Positions 44,125 to 53,039 of a stretch of DNA of 64,000 nucleotides are shown here, piece after piece; position 1 is the first letter of the stretch, and each line of letters starts with the position of its first letter. This DNA is from Methanoregulaceae archaeon (GTDB taxonomy: Archaea; Halobacteriota; Methanomicrobia; Methanomicrobiales; Methanospirillaceae): contig JAJFVA010000006.1 in the NCBI GenBank assembly GCA_021371995.1, forward strand, positions 1 through 64,000, written 5' to 3'. The translations under genes were made by a program, and so were the position numbers. Under the pieces are notes generated by a model. It was not told the origin of the DNA. It made no database searches and saw only the letters and a program-made list of their open reading frames with translations.

Positions 44125-44256
44125 GATATCTCTATCTGGGTTGGATAGTGATGTCTTAATAAAGCTCGTGGCACGGGAATGGATTTATTGTTCGGGACGG
44201 TTGTGGTAGGTATGAATTTGGATAAACCTTCATCAGATACAGCCAGAACATCCTGT

Positions 44257-44604
44257 TCAACAGGTGACATGGATGATTGCGAGGTATTTTTTCTTTTCCT
44301 GCCCAATTTTTAAAACAAGGTCTTGGGTTGGAAGGATGATGGTAGGATAGTTCAGTAAAAGTTCTTTTGCTCCGGGAGTGAGAGGGAGGCTTCCGTATTG
44401 CCCGGTCCCGATATAGACCACATCAGGATTTTCTTCTCTCAGAAGGTCAAGTTCATTTTCTGACAGGGGTGTGTGCCCGTATCTCTCTTTGAGTTCCCGG
44501 GATCTTTTTTTCAACCGTTTTGTCACTGAAGTGTCGGTATGAATAACAACATCATGCTCATAGGTGACATCACCGATTATAATCCAGCCGAACCCTGTTT
44601 TCAT
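44257..44604 (-). CDS. Mth938-like domain protein (DUF498 / NDUFAF3-like fold)
   Basis: This 115-residue protein starts MKTGFGWIIIGDVTYEHDVV, has NPDVVYIGTGQYGSLPLTPG in the middle, and IILPTQDLVLKIGQEKKKYL near the end. These are the segments of the Mth938-like fold; relatives include NDUFAF3, a complex I assembly factor, but archaeal members are uncharacterised. It is a single-gene unit, with about 130 bases to the next flavoprotein gene. Confidence 0.83.
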   Translation of the reverse strand: MKTGFGWIIIGDVTYEHDVVIHTDTSVTKRLKKRSRELKERYGHTPLSENELDLLREENPDVVYIGTGQYGSLPLTPGAKELLLNYPTIILPTQDLVLKIGQEKKKYLAIIHVTC

Positions 44605-44703
44605 AGGGCAACCATCTGCCTTCTCATGGAAATATTTTATTGATAAGAAATGCTGGAAACAAATCTTCGCAAGCCAGGTGATTAATCCTATTCACCGCAG
44701 GAA

Positions 44704-45957
44704 TCAGACAGAGTTATTCTGAAGCCCGTTCATCCGCATTGAACGCCACAGCTCTTTGCGTTCGGGAGCGACGATCCGGGCATGCTGAAGATCCAAAGAT
44801 CCTCTCTCAAAAAGGTCCGAATCAGGGCTGATTGGTTCAAACTTCAGAGAAGCCGTCAGATTTTTTTCCGGAAGATCCATATGAGCCCCCGCAACAATCT
44901 CTTTTGGGGACTCCCGAAGCAGCTCCATCCTGTTCGATCCCGATGATACCTTCATGGTGAGGGCTCTCTTCCAGCCAGTGTCTTCTTCATCCTCAAGGGA
45001 TGATGCAGATTCATCTGTGAAGACCGGTTTCGGTTCTGCAGCCGCGTTTTTTATAGGATCAAAACCAGTCTCTTCGGTATCCTTTCCATGTGTTTCAGGA
45101 TGCAGGACCCTAAATTCAACCCCTCTCTCCATTTGATGCAATGCCTGCAGGTCAAGGACATTTTCCCGCTCTTCAGAAAGGGATTCGGGATCTTCGGTAA
45201 CTCTGTAGGATGGGTTGAATTCGAGAGCAAGTTGCAGTTGTGCATCATCCAGATCATGGAGCATGGCATCCACCCAGGAATACTTATTGGACCAAATCTT
45301 ATCGAGCGCCCGGTCTCCTGCAAGATTATCGCAGGAAGCAAGCAGAACGGTTCCCTTTCCAAAGACAAGGACCATTCTCCTTTCAACATACTGGATTTTG
45401 CAATATCCGGTGAAAGCGTCTTTCTTCAGATCTCTGATGAGGAAGAGTAATCCTATGTCCCTCTTCAGAGCCCGGAATTTTCCCCTCGGCAGCTCCATCT
45501 GTTTGCCTGTGCAGGGTTCTGCCGATTCCCCGATCTTTGTCAGGTCCCGATCCGTTCGCTCTGACAGGACTGTAATTAGAGATCCTGATTTGACAGGATC
45601 GAGGATTCTCCTGAAAATTCCTTGTGATCCTGAAGGTATATGGGCAGGGCTGACTGGCATACAAAGAGCCTGCTTCCAGTCAGAATCCGGAATGACGTCA
45701 TCGTGATTAGAGGGCAGACAGGGGATATCATGACATCCCATTTCAGGAAATACTATACCAGGAATTCTAGTCACAGGAATGGTTGCCGGCACATTCGGAA
45801 CATGAACCTCTTTAGGATTACTGGGGGAACTATGAGAAACGGAATAGATTGTCGTTATGGTATACTCCGAAGTTAGAGTATATTCCGGGGCGTAGCCATT
45901 CCGAAGCAGGGCTGGTGCACCGCTCTTCAGATTATGGCTGTTTCCGGCTTCTGGCAT
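44704..45957 (-). CDS. Unrecognised 417-residue protein with a central conserved-looking domain and repeated Trp motifs
   Basis: I do not recognise this protein. Residues about 150-250 look like a folded domain (LPRGKFRALKRDIGLLFLIR, KDAFTGYCKIQYVERRMVLV, GKGTVLLASCDNLAGDRALD), resembling the form of archaeal sensor-like domains such as DUF2226, but I cannot confirm this. The rest seems disordered and rich in Ser, Pro and Glu. A motif recurs: SDWKQALCMPVS near 92-103, TGWKRALTMKVS near 325-336, and ELWRSMRM near 402-409. No signal peptide or membrane helix is seen, so it should be cytosolic. Two palindromes precede it (45977-45993 and 46024-46037), suggesting tight regulation. Confidence 0.6.
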   Translation of the reverse strand: MPEAGNSHNLKSGAPALLRNGYAPEYTLTSEYTITTIYSVSHSSPSNPKEVHVPNVPATIPVTRIPGIVFPEMGCHDIPCLPSNHDDVIPDSDWKQALCMPVSPAHIPSGSQGIFRRILDPVKSGSLITVLSERTDRDLTKIGESAEPCTGKQMELPRGKFRALKRDIGLLFLIRDLKKDAFTGYCKIQYVERRMVLVFGKGTVLLASCDNLAGDRALDKIWSNKYSWVDAMLHDLDDAQLQLALEFNPSYRVTEDPESLSEERENVLDLQALHQMERGVEFRVLHPETHGKDTEETGFDPIKNAAAEPKPVFTDESASSLEDEEDTGWKRALTMKVSSGSNRMELLRESPKEIVAGAHMDLPEKNLTASLKFEPISPDSDLFERGSLDLQHARIVAPERKELWRSMRMNGLQNNSV

Positions 45958-45976
45958 GGTCCCCCCAGACCAAACA

Positions 45977-45993
45977 TTAATCGGTCCGATTAA
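45977..45993 (-). promoter_or_regulatory. Palindrome at the likely transcription start of the 417-residue gene
   Basis: Two perfect 8-base arms, ttaatcgg and ccgattaa, flank a single central T. The site lies 20 to 36 bases upstream of the start codon at 45957. A box A-like cactataatg on the minus strand lies near 46006-46015, so the palindrome overlaps the predicted transcription start, as expected for a repressor operator. Confidence 0.55.
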
Positions 45994-46023
45994 CTTTCAT
46001 CATTATAGTGAATGTTACTTGTA

Positions 46024-46037
46024 ATGAGTGCACTCAT
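46024..46037. promoter_or_regulatory. Perfect 14-bp palindrome upstream of the same promoter
   Basis: The site atgagtgcactcat is its own reverse complement and lies about ten bases upstream of the box A candidate. That position suits an activator or a second regulator dimer. Chance occurrence of a 14-base palindrome in one gap is low, but not negligible across the window. Confidence 0.4.
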
Positions 46038-46308
46038 GAAAATATAAAATTAACTATTTTTTGACAGTCGTCAGCATCGGAAACAATCAGCCTTCAAACA
46101 ATAACAGGAGTGTATTTCAGCGTTGATTAAAGTTTTTGATTTGTATCAAAAGATTCTGATATATCAATCCACGATAAAAACAAGATTTTACGAATTTCTG
46201 GAATTGAGGTAAATGTCATTCGGCATTTTATATTATGGATAACGATGTTCATACAAAGCGGAAAAGAGGATCTAAATATCTCCTGTTGCCTGTTCCAAGG
46301 ATTTCGGT

Positions 46309-46662
46309 ATGCATGCAGATTTCGATATGAATGAGCAAAAGGACAACCTAGAAATAAAGCCTGAAAACGATGAAAGGCTTCAGCATTTTCTTGCAATGCT
46401 TGATGAGGAAGACCCTTCGCAGCGCTGGAAAGCAGCCGAGTCACTGGGCAGAATCAGGGATGAGCGTGCGGTTGAACCTCTTATCCTTGCGCTCACAGAT
46501 GAGGACTGGAGGGTGCGGCAGAAAGCTGCATGGGCACTTGGAAAGATCGGAGATCAAAGGGCAATATTGCCACTAAGAAGAGCATTGATGCATGAGATTG
46601 AGGGAGTGAAAGAGATCATAAACGAATCTCTCGATGAAATTAAAAGGACCATGCATCAGTAG
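46309..46662 (+). CDS. HEAT-repeat protein
   Basis: This 117-residue protein has two to three HEAT repeats of the PBS-lyase type: DPSQRWKAAESLGRIRDERA, VEPLILALTDEDWRVRQKAA and WALGKIGDQRAILPLRRALM. These alpha-helical repeats mediate protein-protein contact or help attach chromophores in other organisms. An acidic N-terminus of about 30 residues precedes them. A second ATG at 46327 (MNEQKDNLE) is an alternative start. No partner is suggested by its neighbours. Confidence 0.85.
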   Translation: MHADFDMNEQKDNLEIKPENDERLQHFLAMLDEEDPSQRWKAAESLGRIRDERAVEPLILALTDEDWRVRQKAAWALGKIGDQRAILPLRRALMHEIEGVKEIINESLDEIKRTMHQ

Positions 46663-46882
46663 GGAGTAAAAGATTAATTCTGGGCATTATATCCTGTCAG
46701 AACCGGAAACGGAACCTTTCAAATCAGTGGCTGAAGTTGAAGCCATGATCAGTGATCTCACTTTTTTATAAATTATTAATACATCTGGCGGGGAACACTT
46801 AAGGGAGAGTCATTCGTTTCTTCCCTACTATAAGGGGAGGCCGTTTGTTCCCGGATTCAGATCCAGGGCAGGGAGTAAATGC

Positions 46883-48412
46883 ATGGATATCAGAGATACG
46901 GGTCTTTTATTTGACCAGCACCGGATTGAGGAACTCGAGGAACTGCGCAGTGCGGGCTATTCACTCTATCCCCCGGTATTTGAAAGAAAAGAGACGATTC
47001 AGGAAATCAGGGAAAAGTTCTCTTCTGCGGGACACGAGAAATCTGAGTCCCGCGTCATTACAGCCGGCCGCCTTTACACGGTTCGGAACCATGGGAAAAC
47101 GATTTTTGCCGACCTCGGAGATGAAGGTGCAAGAATACAACTCTATGTCAGAAAGAATGATGTTGGCGAGGAAAAATTTGATTTGTTCAACAGGTTCATT
47201 GAGCGAGGTGATATAGTAGGGGTCGGGGGATACCCTTTCAGGACAAAACTCGGTGAACTGACCATATGGGTTGACGAAATTGCTCTGCTGACAAAGGCGT
47301 TAAATTCCCTTCCGGAAAAATTCCATGGACTGACAAACGTTGAAAAAAGGTATCGCCAGCGGTATCTTGATCTTATCGTTAATACCGAGAGCCGGGAAAC
47401 CTTCCGGAAGAGGAGCCGGCTTATCTCTGAAATACGTTCGTATCTTACCGACCGTCTCTTTCTTGAGTTTGAGACCCCGGTCCTCCAGCCTGTGTACGGT
47501 GGTGCAAACGCCCGCCCATTCACCACGTTCCACCATTGTCTCGGGCAGAACCTGTTCATGCGCATTGCCCCCGAGCTCTATCTGAAACGTCTTGTAATCG
47601 GCGGATTTGAGAAAGTCTTTGAAGTAGCAAGGAATTTCCGTAACGAGGATATCGACACAAAACATAATCCTGAGTTCTCGATGGTCGAGATATACGAGGC
47701 TTACAGAGATTACAGAGACATGATGGCCCTCACCGAAGGAATCATCTCGCACCTTGTAAGCTCCATCCATGGAGAATATCACATTCCTTTTTGTCGCGAA
47801 TGCCTTGACTTTACCCCGCCGTGGCGGAAAATCACCATGGAAGATGCGGTGAAGGAGTTCGCCGGGCTGGATGTACGGGCATTCGGCCTTGATGAACTGA
47901 AGCGCATTGCAGAGGAGAAAGGGATAAAAGGATGTGATGATGCAACATCATGGCGGGAAATGCTGGTTCTCTTCTTTGAAGAACTTGTGGAAGAGAAGCT
48001 TATCCAGCCAACCTTCATCTATGATTTCCCCATCGAGAACTCGCCTCTCGCGAAGAAACATCGTTCAAAAGAGGGTTTCACTGAACGGTTCGAGCTCTTT
48101 ATTTTCGGTATGGAGATAGCAAACGGGTTCTCGGAATTGAATGACCCTCTTGACCAGCTTGCGCGGTTCCAGCGGCAGGAACAGATGAGGAAGGCCGGGG
48201 ATCTGGAAGCACAGATGCTCGATTATGACTTTATCAATGCCCTCGGGTACGGTATGCCACCTACAGGTGGTGTAGGGCTTGGGATCGACCGTCTCGTGAT
48301 GCTGGTCACAAACCAGAGCTCTATAAAAGAGGTAATCCTCTTTCCCCAGATGAAATCGGAAGTGGATTGTAACCTTCAATCCCCTGATGAAAATAATACC
48401 GGAAAGAAGTAA
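46883..48412 (+). CDS. lysS: Lysyl-tRNA synthetase, class II
   Basis: This 509-residue enzyme charges tRNA-Lys. The N-terminal OB-fold anticodon domain contains VITAGRLYTVRNHGKTIFAD. Class II motifs follow: motif 1 around LFLEFETPVLQPVYGGANAR, motif 2 FEVARNFRNEDIDTKHNPEF and motif 3 GVGLGIDRLVMLVTNQSS. Many euryarchaea use the unrelated class I enzyme instead, so a class II copy is worth noting. A GGGAG stands about 9 bases before the ATG. The leader of about 100 bases starts after a box A-like tttataaattatta at 46766-46779. Confidence 0.94.
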   Translation: MDIRDTGLLFDQHRIEELEELRSAGYSLYPPVFERKETIQEIREKFSSAGHEKSESRVITAGRLYTVRNHGKTIFADLGDEGARIQLYVRKNDVGEEKFDLFNRFIERGDIVGVGGYPFRTKLGELTIWVDEIALLTKALNSLPEKFHGLTNVEKRYRQRYLDLIVNTESRETFRKRSRLISEIRSYLTDRLFLEFETPVLQPVYGGANARPFTTFHHCLGQNLFMRIAPELYLKRLVIGGFEKVFEVARNFRNEDIDTKHNPEFSMVEIYEAYRDYRDMMALTEGIISHLVSSIHGEYHIPFCRECLDFTPPWRKITMEDAVKEFAGLDVRAFGLDELKRIAEEKGIKGCDDATSWREMLVLFFEELVEEKLIQPTFIYDFPIENSPLAKKHRSKEGFTERFELFIFGMEIANGFSELNDPLDQLARFQRQEQMRKAGDLEAQMLDYDFINALGYGMPPTGGVGLGIDRLVMLVTNQSSIKEVILFPQMKSEVDCNLQSPDENNTGKK

Positions 48413-48592
48413 TCGACCCCATCCCAGATTTCATCCATTTCTGAATGATACATCCATTCCGGAATTGAGGGTTTATCCGGAATATTTCATTTAATGCAGG
48501 CTTCGAATGAAATATCGGGGCGGTTCATACATCTCTCTCTCCAACATTGTGGTCACCGCTGGATTCAGGATTGTTTTTTTAAAAAAGAAAGA

Positions 48593-49075
48593 TTAGAGCA
48601 ATGCAGAGGTGATGCCGATAACACCGGACTGGATAATTATCGCGGTAGAAACAATAACCCCGGCCATCATGAGCGCTACTGCAACGTTGCCCTTCTTGAT
48701 CTCTTCAAACTCATCGACTCCCTTTGTGAGGCGGTCGAGTATGTTCAGTGCCAGGTAAATCGCTCCAATTGCAAGGATGATTCCAAGAATGAGCTGGATA
48801 AGCGAAGCAACAATGGCAAGCCAGTCACCGGCAAGAGCCTTCATAATCCCTACAGAAATTCCTGCAATTCCTGACTGGACGACAAGTGCAATGGCAAAGA
48901 AGATTGAAGCAATGATGATACCAACGGCCGGGTTGCCCTTCATGAGCTCCTTTTCTTCGTCCATACCCTTTGTAATCCGTGAAAATACCGAAAATCCGAT
49001 ATACAATGCCACTACTGCCAAAATTATGGCAATAATAAGCTGAATCAAGCCGACAAAGGCATTTGCGAGTTCCAT
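48593..49075 (-). CDS. DUF350-type membrane protein with internal duplication
   Basis: This 160-residue protein has four hydrophobic helices in two similar halves. The first half has VALYIGFSVFSRITKGMDEE and GNPAVGIIIASIFFAIALVV; the second has GAIYLALNILDRLTKGVDEF and GNVAVALMMAGVIVSTAIII. The repeated form (F/L)xR(I/L)TKG(M/V)DE...KGNxAV marks DUF350. The function is unknown. It is transcribed away from the large surface protein gene and ends near a short A/T-rich gap. Confidence 0.8.
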   Translation of the reverse strand: MELANAFVGLIQLIIAIILAVVALYIGFSVFSRITKGMDEEKELMKGNPAVGIIIASIFFAIALVVQSGIAGISVGIMKALAGDWLAIVASLIQLILGIILAIGAIYLALNILDRLTKGVDEFEEIKKGNVAVALMMAGVIVSTAIIIQSGVIGITSALL

Positions 49076-49288
49076 TTTACACCTCTCAATGATTTCTCTA
49101 TTATATTGATCTAACCTTACATAAACATATCGCGAGATGGGGATAATTGCGCCTTCATATCAAATATTTTCCTGATTCGGGCGAAAATAATGGATTTTCA
49201 GGATATTCTGCGCAATAAGTAACGGTTGAACTATCCGTTAAAATATGGGCAATATTTATATACTCATACGAACAGGGATAATTTAAAA

Positions 49289-49302
49289 TATCTGATCAGA
49301 TA
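49289..49302 (+). promoter_or_regulatory. Perfect 14-bp palindrome at the predicted transcription start
   Basis: The site tatctgatcagata is self-complementary and begins about 27 bases after the strong box A tatttatata (49253-49262). It therefore covers the expected start of transcription of the SBBP/PKD protein gene, the position expected for a repressor site. Confidence 0.45.
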
Positions 49303-49380
49303 CAGAGTCACAGTTTCCTGCCGTACAGGAGAATACCCAGCACTCGATTATTCTCAAGGGCCGTGATACTGACGGGGTAT

Positions 49381-49403
49381 GCCCTGCATCAGGGATGCAG
49401 GGC
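49381..49403 (+). promoter_or_regulatory. Perfect 10-bp hairpin in the leader of the SBBP/PKD gene
   Basis: Arms gccctgcatc and gatgcagggc pair perfectly around the loop agg. It lies 55 bases upstream of the start codon, in the probable 5' leader. No T-run follows, so it is not an ordinary terminator; it may protect the transcript end or affect translation. Confidence 0.5.
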
Positions 49404-49458
49404 AGCGGGCCATCTGCGGCTGAGAACTGGGAGTCTGTTTTAGATGGAGTGATGAGGT

Positions 49459-52400
49459 ATGCAAATCAAGATTCAATCGTTAGTAATTTTGCTCTTTGTG
49501 AGCATTGTTCTTGCAGGCACTGCAGTAAGCGCGGCCGAAATGAGTTCGACTGCCATTCCTCTCTGCTTTATCCAGAACAACGGACAGACTGATGAACAGG
49601 CACTTTTCTTTGCAGATGCTCCGGGATACACACTGTATCTTACCAGTAATGGTCAGGTTCTGAGCACTGCGGATGCGGGTGCAGCGGTTAGTATCACCTA
49701 TCCTGGTGCCAACGTTGCGGTGGTGAATGGTGGCGATATACTTGAAGGCAAAGCCAATTTCTTCATAGGCAATGTCGAGGAAGAATGGGTTACGGACGTG
49801 CCAATGTACTCCACCGTCAGGTACGATGGACTCTATGACGGGATTACACTCGTCTATCATGGCGGAAAAGGAGTCCTGAAGCGGGAGTTCGTGATCGAAC
49901 CGGGAACCAATCCTTCCGTCATAAAGATGGAGTATGCCGGCCAGGACTCCCTCGTTCTCGATGAAAGCGGGGCCATTTTGATTGGAACTCCGGCAGGCAC
50001 GCTCATTGAGACCGCACCGCTCTGTTACCAGGTGGTGGACGGACAGCAGGTCACTATACCCTGCGGGTATGTCATTTCCGGTAACCTCGTGACATTCTCC
50101 ATCGGTTCATACGACCCCGAACTGCCCCTTATTATCGATCCTGTTATCGACTTCTCAACCTACTTTGGGGGGAATAACGATGACAAGGGAGTGGATATCG
50201 GACTTGATGACCTTGGTTATATTTACATAGTCGGATCGACAAAGTCCACCAACCTTCCGCTGCCCAATGCACCGGTATATCAGGAAGACCTGAACGGGAC
50301 ATGGGACATTTTTGTGGCAAAAATGAAACCGGACGGGAGCGACCTGATATATTCGACCTACATCGGGGGAAATTCGACCGATCTTGCAGGGGGGCTTGCA
50401 GTTAACAATGTGAGTGGAGAAGTAATCTTCACCGGATCAACAGAATCGAAAAATTACCCAAGTCCACTTCCCCTGGCCGATGTCTATGGAGGCAATACCG
50501 ATGCAGTGGTCACCCGTCTGAATGCTACCGGTGACGGTATCGTTTGGTCGAGAATTATTTACGGAAACAAGACTGACGTTGGCACCTCAATTGCGTTGGA
50601 TAATCCCGGTTCGGATTACGTTGTCGTTGCAGGATATACGTCTTCGGATAATTTAACCGGAAGTTGGGGCTTCCCCGGCTCTTTAAGCGGTGCAACAGAT
50701 GCTTTTATCATCATATTCGATGCTGCCGGGAACCAGCAAGCCAGAAGATATCTCGGCGGAGAAAATTACGACTATGCGTATGGAGTTGCATGGGAACACA
50801 CCGCTCCGTATTATATTTGGGTTACGGGATCAACAAAGTCGTTACTCTTCCCCACTTCAACCCCCGCATTCAGGAAGAATAATGCAGGGCAGATCGATGC
50901 TTTTATCGCCAAATTAAACTATGGAGATCTCTCAATAGCCTCCTCCACATATCTTGGTGGCACTGAGGATGATATCGGGTCGTCTATCGCTGTTGATTTC
51001 TACGGATATCCCTACATTACCGGATACACTGAATCACCAGTGAATCCAATCAATCTCTTCCCGATTACGCCCGGAGCATTTCAGTCTACCTACGCAGGTG
51101 GGAAGTATGACGCATTCATCACAAAGATGAATCCGGCTTTAACACAACTGAATTACTCAACCTACCTGGGAGGGAATTTCGAGGACCGCGGATATGATAT
51201 TGCCGTCGATAATAATAGTGCCGCCTATGTCACAGGATTTACAATCTCTGACAACTTCCCGAAAAAGTATCCTCTCCAGGCAACGAGAGACGGGCTGGTA
51301 TCAGATGTGTTCCTGACCATCATGAATGAGACCGGGGAAGGTCTGCTCTTCTCGACCTATCTTGGCGGTACGTACTATGATGAAGGGCACGGAATTGCTA
51401 TCACCGATGACGGCCTGAATATCACCCTCACCGGCTTCACCGAGTCCATCAACTTCCCGCTTGCAAACCCGTACCAAGGCTACCTTGCCGGGTTCCCCCC
51501 GGTCAGGTACAATGATGCCTTCATCACTAAGATCGTGAAAGTGCCTCCCGCGGTTGACTTTTACGGAGAGCCATTATCCGGGTGTTCGCCTCTTACCGTC
51601 AACTTTACTGACAACACCAGTAACAGTCCCTACCCGGTAACTGGCTGGTTCTGGGACTTTGGAGACGGCAAGAATTCCACCGATCAGAATCCAGTCCATG
51701 TCTATTACCGGAACGGAACAACCTCGAAGAGATTCAATGTCACTCTCACTGCAACGAATCAGGATGGCAGCGCCTCACTGACAAGAATCAAGTATATCAG
51801 GGTATGCCCCTCGATTGAAGCGAATTTCTCAACGAACAAAACTATTGGTTGTGTCGGAAGCAACTCTACCATCAGGTTCTTCAACGATACTGTTGGAAAC
51901 CCGGACCAGTTATTCTGGGATTTCGGAGATGGAACAAACGCGACCACTAATGCGACGGTTAATCCGGTGGGTATCAATCACAAATATTTAGAGCCTGGTC
52001 TCTACACGGTCTCGCTCACCGCAACGGTCGACTGCTGCAACAATACCACGGTAAAAACAGATCTCATCGATATTCGTGCTGTTCCTGTCGCGGATTTCAA
52101 TGCGACTCCTACCAGCGGACTTTTCCCGCTCGATGTAAGCTTCTTTGACAATTCAACCGGCAGACCGAGTAACTGGACCTGGACATTCGGTGCGGGACAG
52201 GGCGGATCAACCGATCAGAATCCGGAACACACCTATGCCACGAAAGGGCATTATACGGTTCGGCTGCAGGCCTGTAACTTCTGTGGTTGCGACTGGAAAA
52301 ACGAGAGCGCCTATATCAAGGTCGGTGACCCGAACCTCAGTTTCGCAGCAGGATCAACGATGGTGCTCCCCAACGGAACCATCATCGTCCCGACCAATGA

Positions 52401-52977
52401 CACGACACCCCTCAACCTTTTCCTCCAGGAAACAGAGAATGGGCTGTCCGGGTATGATCTCTTTGTCTTCTACGGAGATACCGCTGCTGGGGAAATCACT
52501 CCGCCTGTAAAATTCCCTGCGTGGGCTGCCAACAAATCTACAGGACCCCTCCCGGCACCAAACGTCACGATAAAAGCCGTTGATATGTTCGACCAGATCA
52601 ACCCCGGTGCGATGAATGTGTTCCTCGCCTCGTTCAACCTCACGGGTCTCGAGCCAATGGTAATATGGTTCAATGTTACCCCGAACGAGCTTGACGATGA
52701 CTTTGGCAACCCGATCAGTACTAACAACCTGCCTGCAACTATCAAGGTAGTCCGGCTGCTTCCCTTCCCGAACAAGGCGAACGCACCAAAAGATCCCTTC
52801 GGCAACCAGATCTACTGGGATGTGAACGGTAACAACAACATCGACTTCAACGATGTGACAACCTATTTCCAGAACATGCAGTGGATACGGGATAACCAGT
52901 ATGTGCCATTTTTTGATTACAATGGCAACGGGTTGATTGACTTCAATGACCTGATCCTGCTCTTCCAGCAGGTGTGA
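49459..52977 (+). CDS. Giant secreted surface protein: SBBP propeller, three PKD domains, cohesin-like and dockerin-like modules
   Basis: This 1172-residue protein has a signal peptide (MQIKIQSLVILLFVSIVLAG, cleavage likely after VSA). Residues about 30-230 resemble the N-terminal domain of SBBP proteins (CFIQNNGQTDEQALFFADAP). From about 230 to 690 SBBP repeats occur, each with forms like LIYSTYIGGNSTD and AYVTGFTISDNFP, probably a beta propeller. Three PKD domains follow (GWFWDFGDGKNSTDQNPVHV, LFWDFGDGTNATT, WTWTFGAGQGGSTDQNPEHT). About 955-1115 looks cohesin-like. The last 50 residues have two calcium-loop repeats, DVNGNNNIDFNDVTTYFQ and DYNGNGLIDFNDLILLFQ, as in dockerins. It ends in a hairpin at 52971-52989. 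Confidence 0.85.
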   Translation: MQIKIQSLVILLFVSIVLAGTAVSAAEMSSTAIPLCFIQNNGQTDEQALFFADAPGYTLYLTSNGQVLSTADAGAAVSITYPGANVAVVNGGDILEGKANFFIGNVEEEWVTDVPMYSTVRYDGLYDGITLVYHGGKGVLKREFVIEPGTNPSVIKMEYAGQDSLVLDESGAILIGTPAGTLIETAPLCYQVVDGQQVTIPCGYVISGNLVTFSIGSYDPELPLIIDPVIDFSTYFGGNNDDKGVDIGLDDLGYIYIVGSTKSTNLPLPNAPVYQEDLNGTWDIFVAKMKPDGSDLIYSTYIGGNSTDLAGGLAVNNVSGEVIFTGSTESKNYPSPLPLADVYGGNTDAVVTRLNATGDGIVWSRIIYGNKTDVGTSIALDNPGSDYVVVAGYTSSDNLTGSWGFPGSLSGATDAFIIIFDAAGNQQARRYLGGENYDYAYGVAWEHTAPYYIWVTGSTKSLLFPTSTPAFRKNNAGQIDAFIAKLNYGDLSIASSTYLGGTEDDIGSSIAVDFYGYPYITGYTESPVNPINLFPITPGAFQSTYAGGKYDAFITKMNPALTQLNYSTYLGGNFEDRGYDIAVDNNSAAYVTGFTISDNFPKKYPLQATRDGLVSDVFLTIMNETGEGLLFSTYLGGTYYDEGHGIAITDDGLNITLTGFTESINFPLANPYQGYLAGFPPVRYNDAFITKIVKVPPAVDFYGEPLSGCSPLTVNFTDNTSNSPYPVTGWFWDFGDGKNSTDQNPVHVYYRNGTTSKRFNVTLTATNQDGSASLTRIKYIRVCPSIEANFSTNKTIGCVGSNSTIRFFNDTVGNPDQLFWDFGDGTNATTNATVNPVGINHKYLEPGLYTVSLTATVDCCNNTTVKTDLIDIRAVPVADFNATPTSGLFPLDVSFFDNSTGRPSNWTWTFGAGQGGSTDQNPEHTYATKGHYTVRLQACNFCGCDWKNESAYIKVGDPNLSFAAGSTMVLPNGTIIVPTNDTTPLNLFLQETENGLSGYDLFVFYGDTAAGEITPPVKFPAWAANKSTGPLPAPNVTIKAVDMFDQINPGAMNVFLASFNLTGLEPMVIWFNVTPNELDDDFGNPISTNNLPATIKVVRLLPFPNKANAPKDPFGNQIYWDVNGNNNIDFNDVTTYFQNMQWIRDNQYVPFFDYNGNGLIDFNDLILLFQQV

Positions 52978-52989
52978 TCAGGTCACACC
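52971..52989 (+). terminator. Hairpin spanning the stop codon, followed by T5
   Basis: Arms ggtgtga (52971-52977, ending in the TGA stop) and tcacacc (52983-52989) pair perfectly around five bases, and five T follow at 52992-52996. It could end or attenuate transcription between the two giant genes. The next AT-rich stretch, tttttaaaaaat at 52992-53003, could also act as a box A for the PEGA gene. Confidence 0.5.
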
Positions 52990-53039
52990 ACTTTTTAAAA
53001 AATGTGGAATACGCACGAATCAGGAATAAGGAGGACATC

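Larger units (their letters stand above)
45958..46308. other. AT-rich divergent regulatory region
   Basis: These 351 bases lie between the unrecognised 417-residue gene and the HEAT-repeat gene. They are much richer in A and T than the surrounding genes. Two perfect palindromes occur on the left side (annotated separately). For the HEAT gene a box A-like gatctaaatatc lies near 46269-46280, about 30 nt upstream of its ATG. I find no gene in the stretch. Confidence 0.5.
49076..49458. other. Intergenic region with promoter, palindrome and leader hairpin of the large SBBP/PKD gene
   Basis: The 383 bases hold no gene. A strong box A, tatttatata at 49253-49262, is followed by a perfect palindrome at 49289-49302 and, 55 bases before the start codon, by a perfect hairpin at 49381-49403. 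If transcription starts near 49285, the leader is about 170 bases, long for an archaeon. On the other strand the region must also hold the DUF350 gene promoter; ataaacatatc near 49120 is a candidate. Confidence 0.5.

Noticed and set aside
49381-49403. The leader hairpin as a riboswitch
   Set aside because: It is a single simple stem with no conserved junction of any riboswitch class I know; no cobalamin, TPP or other aptamer pattern is visible around it.
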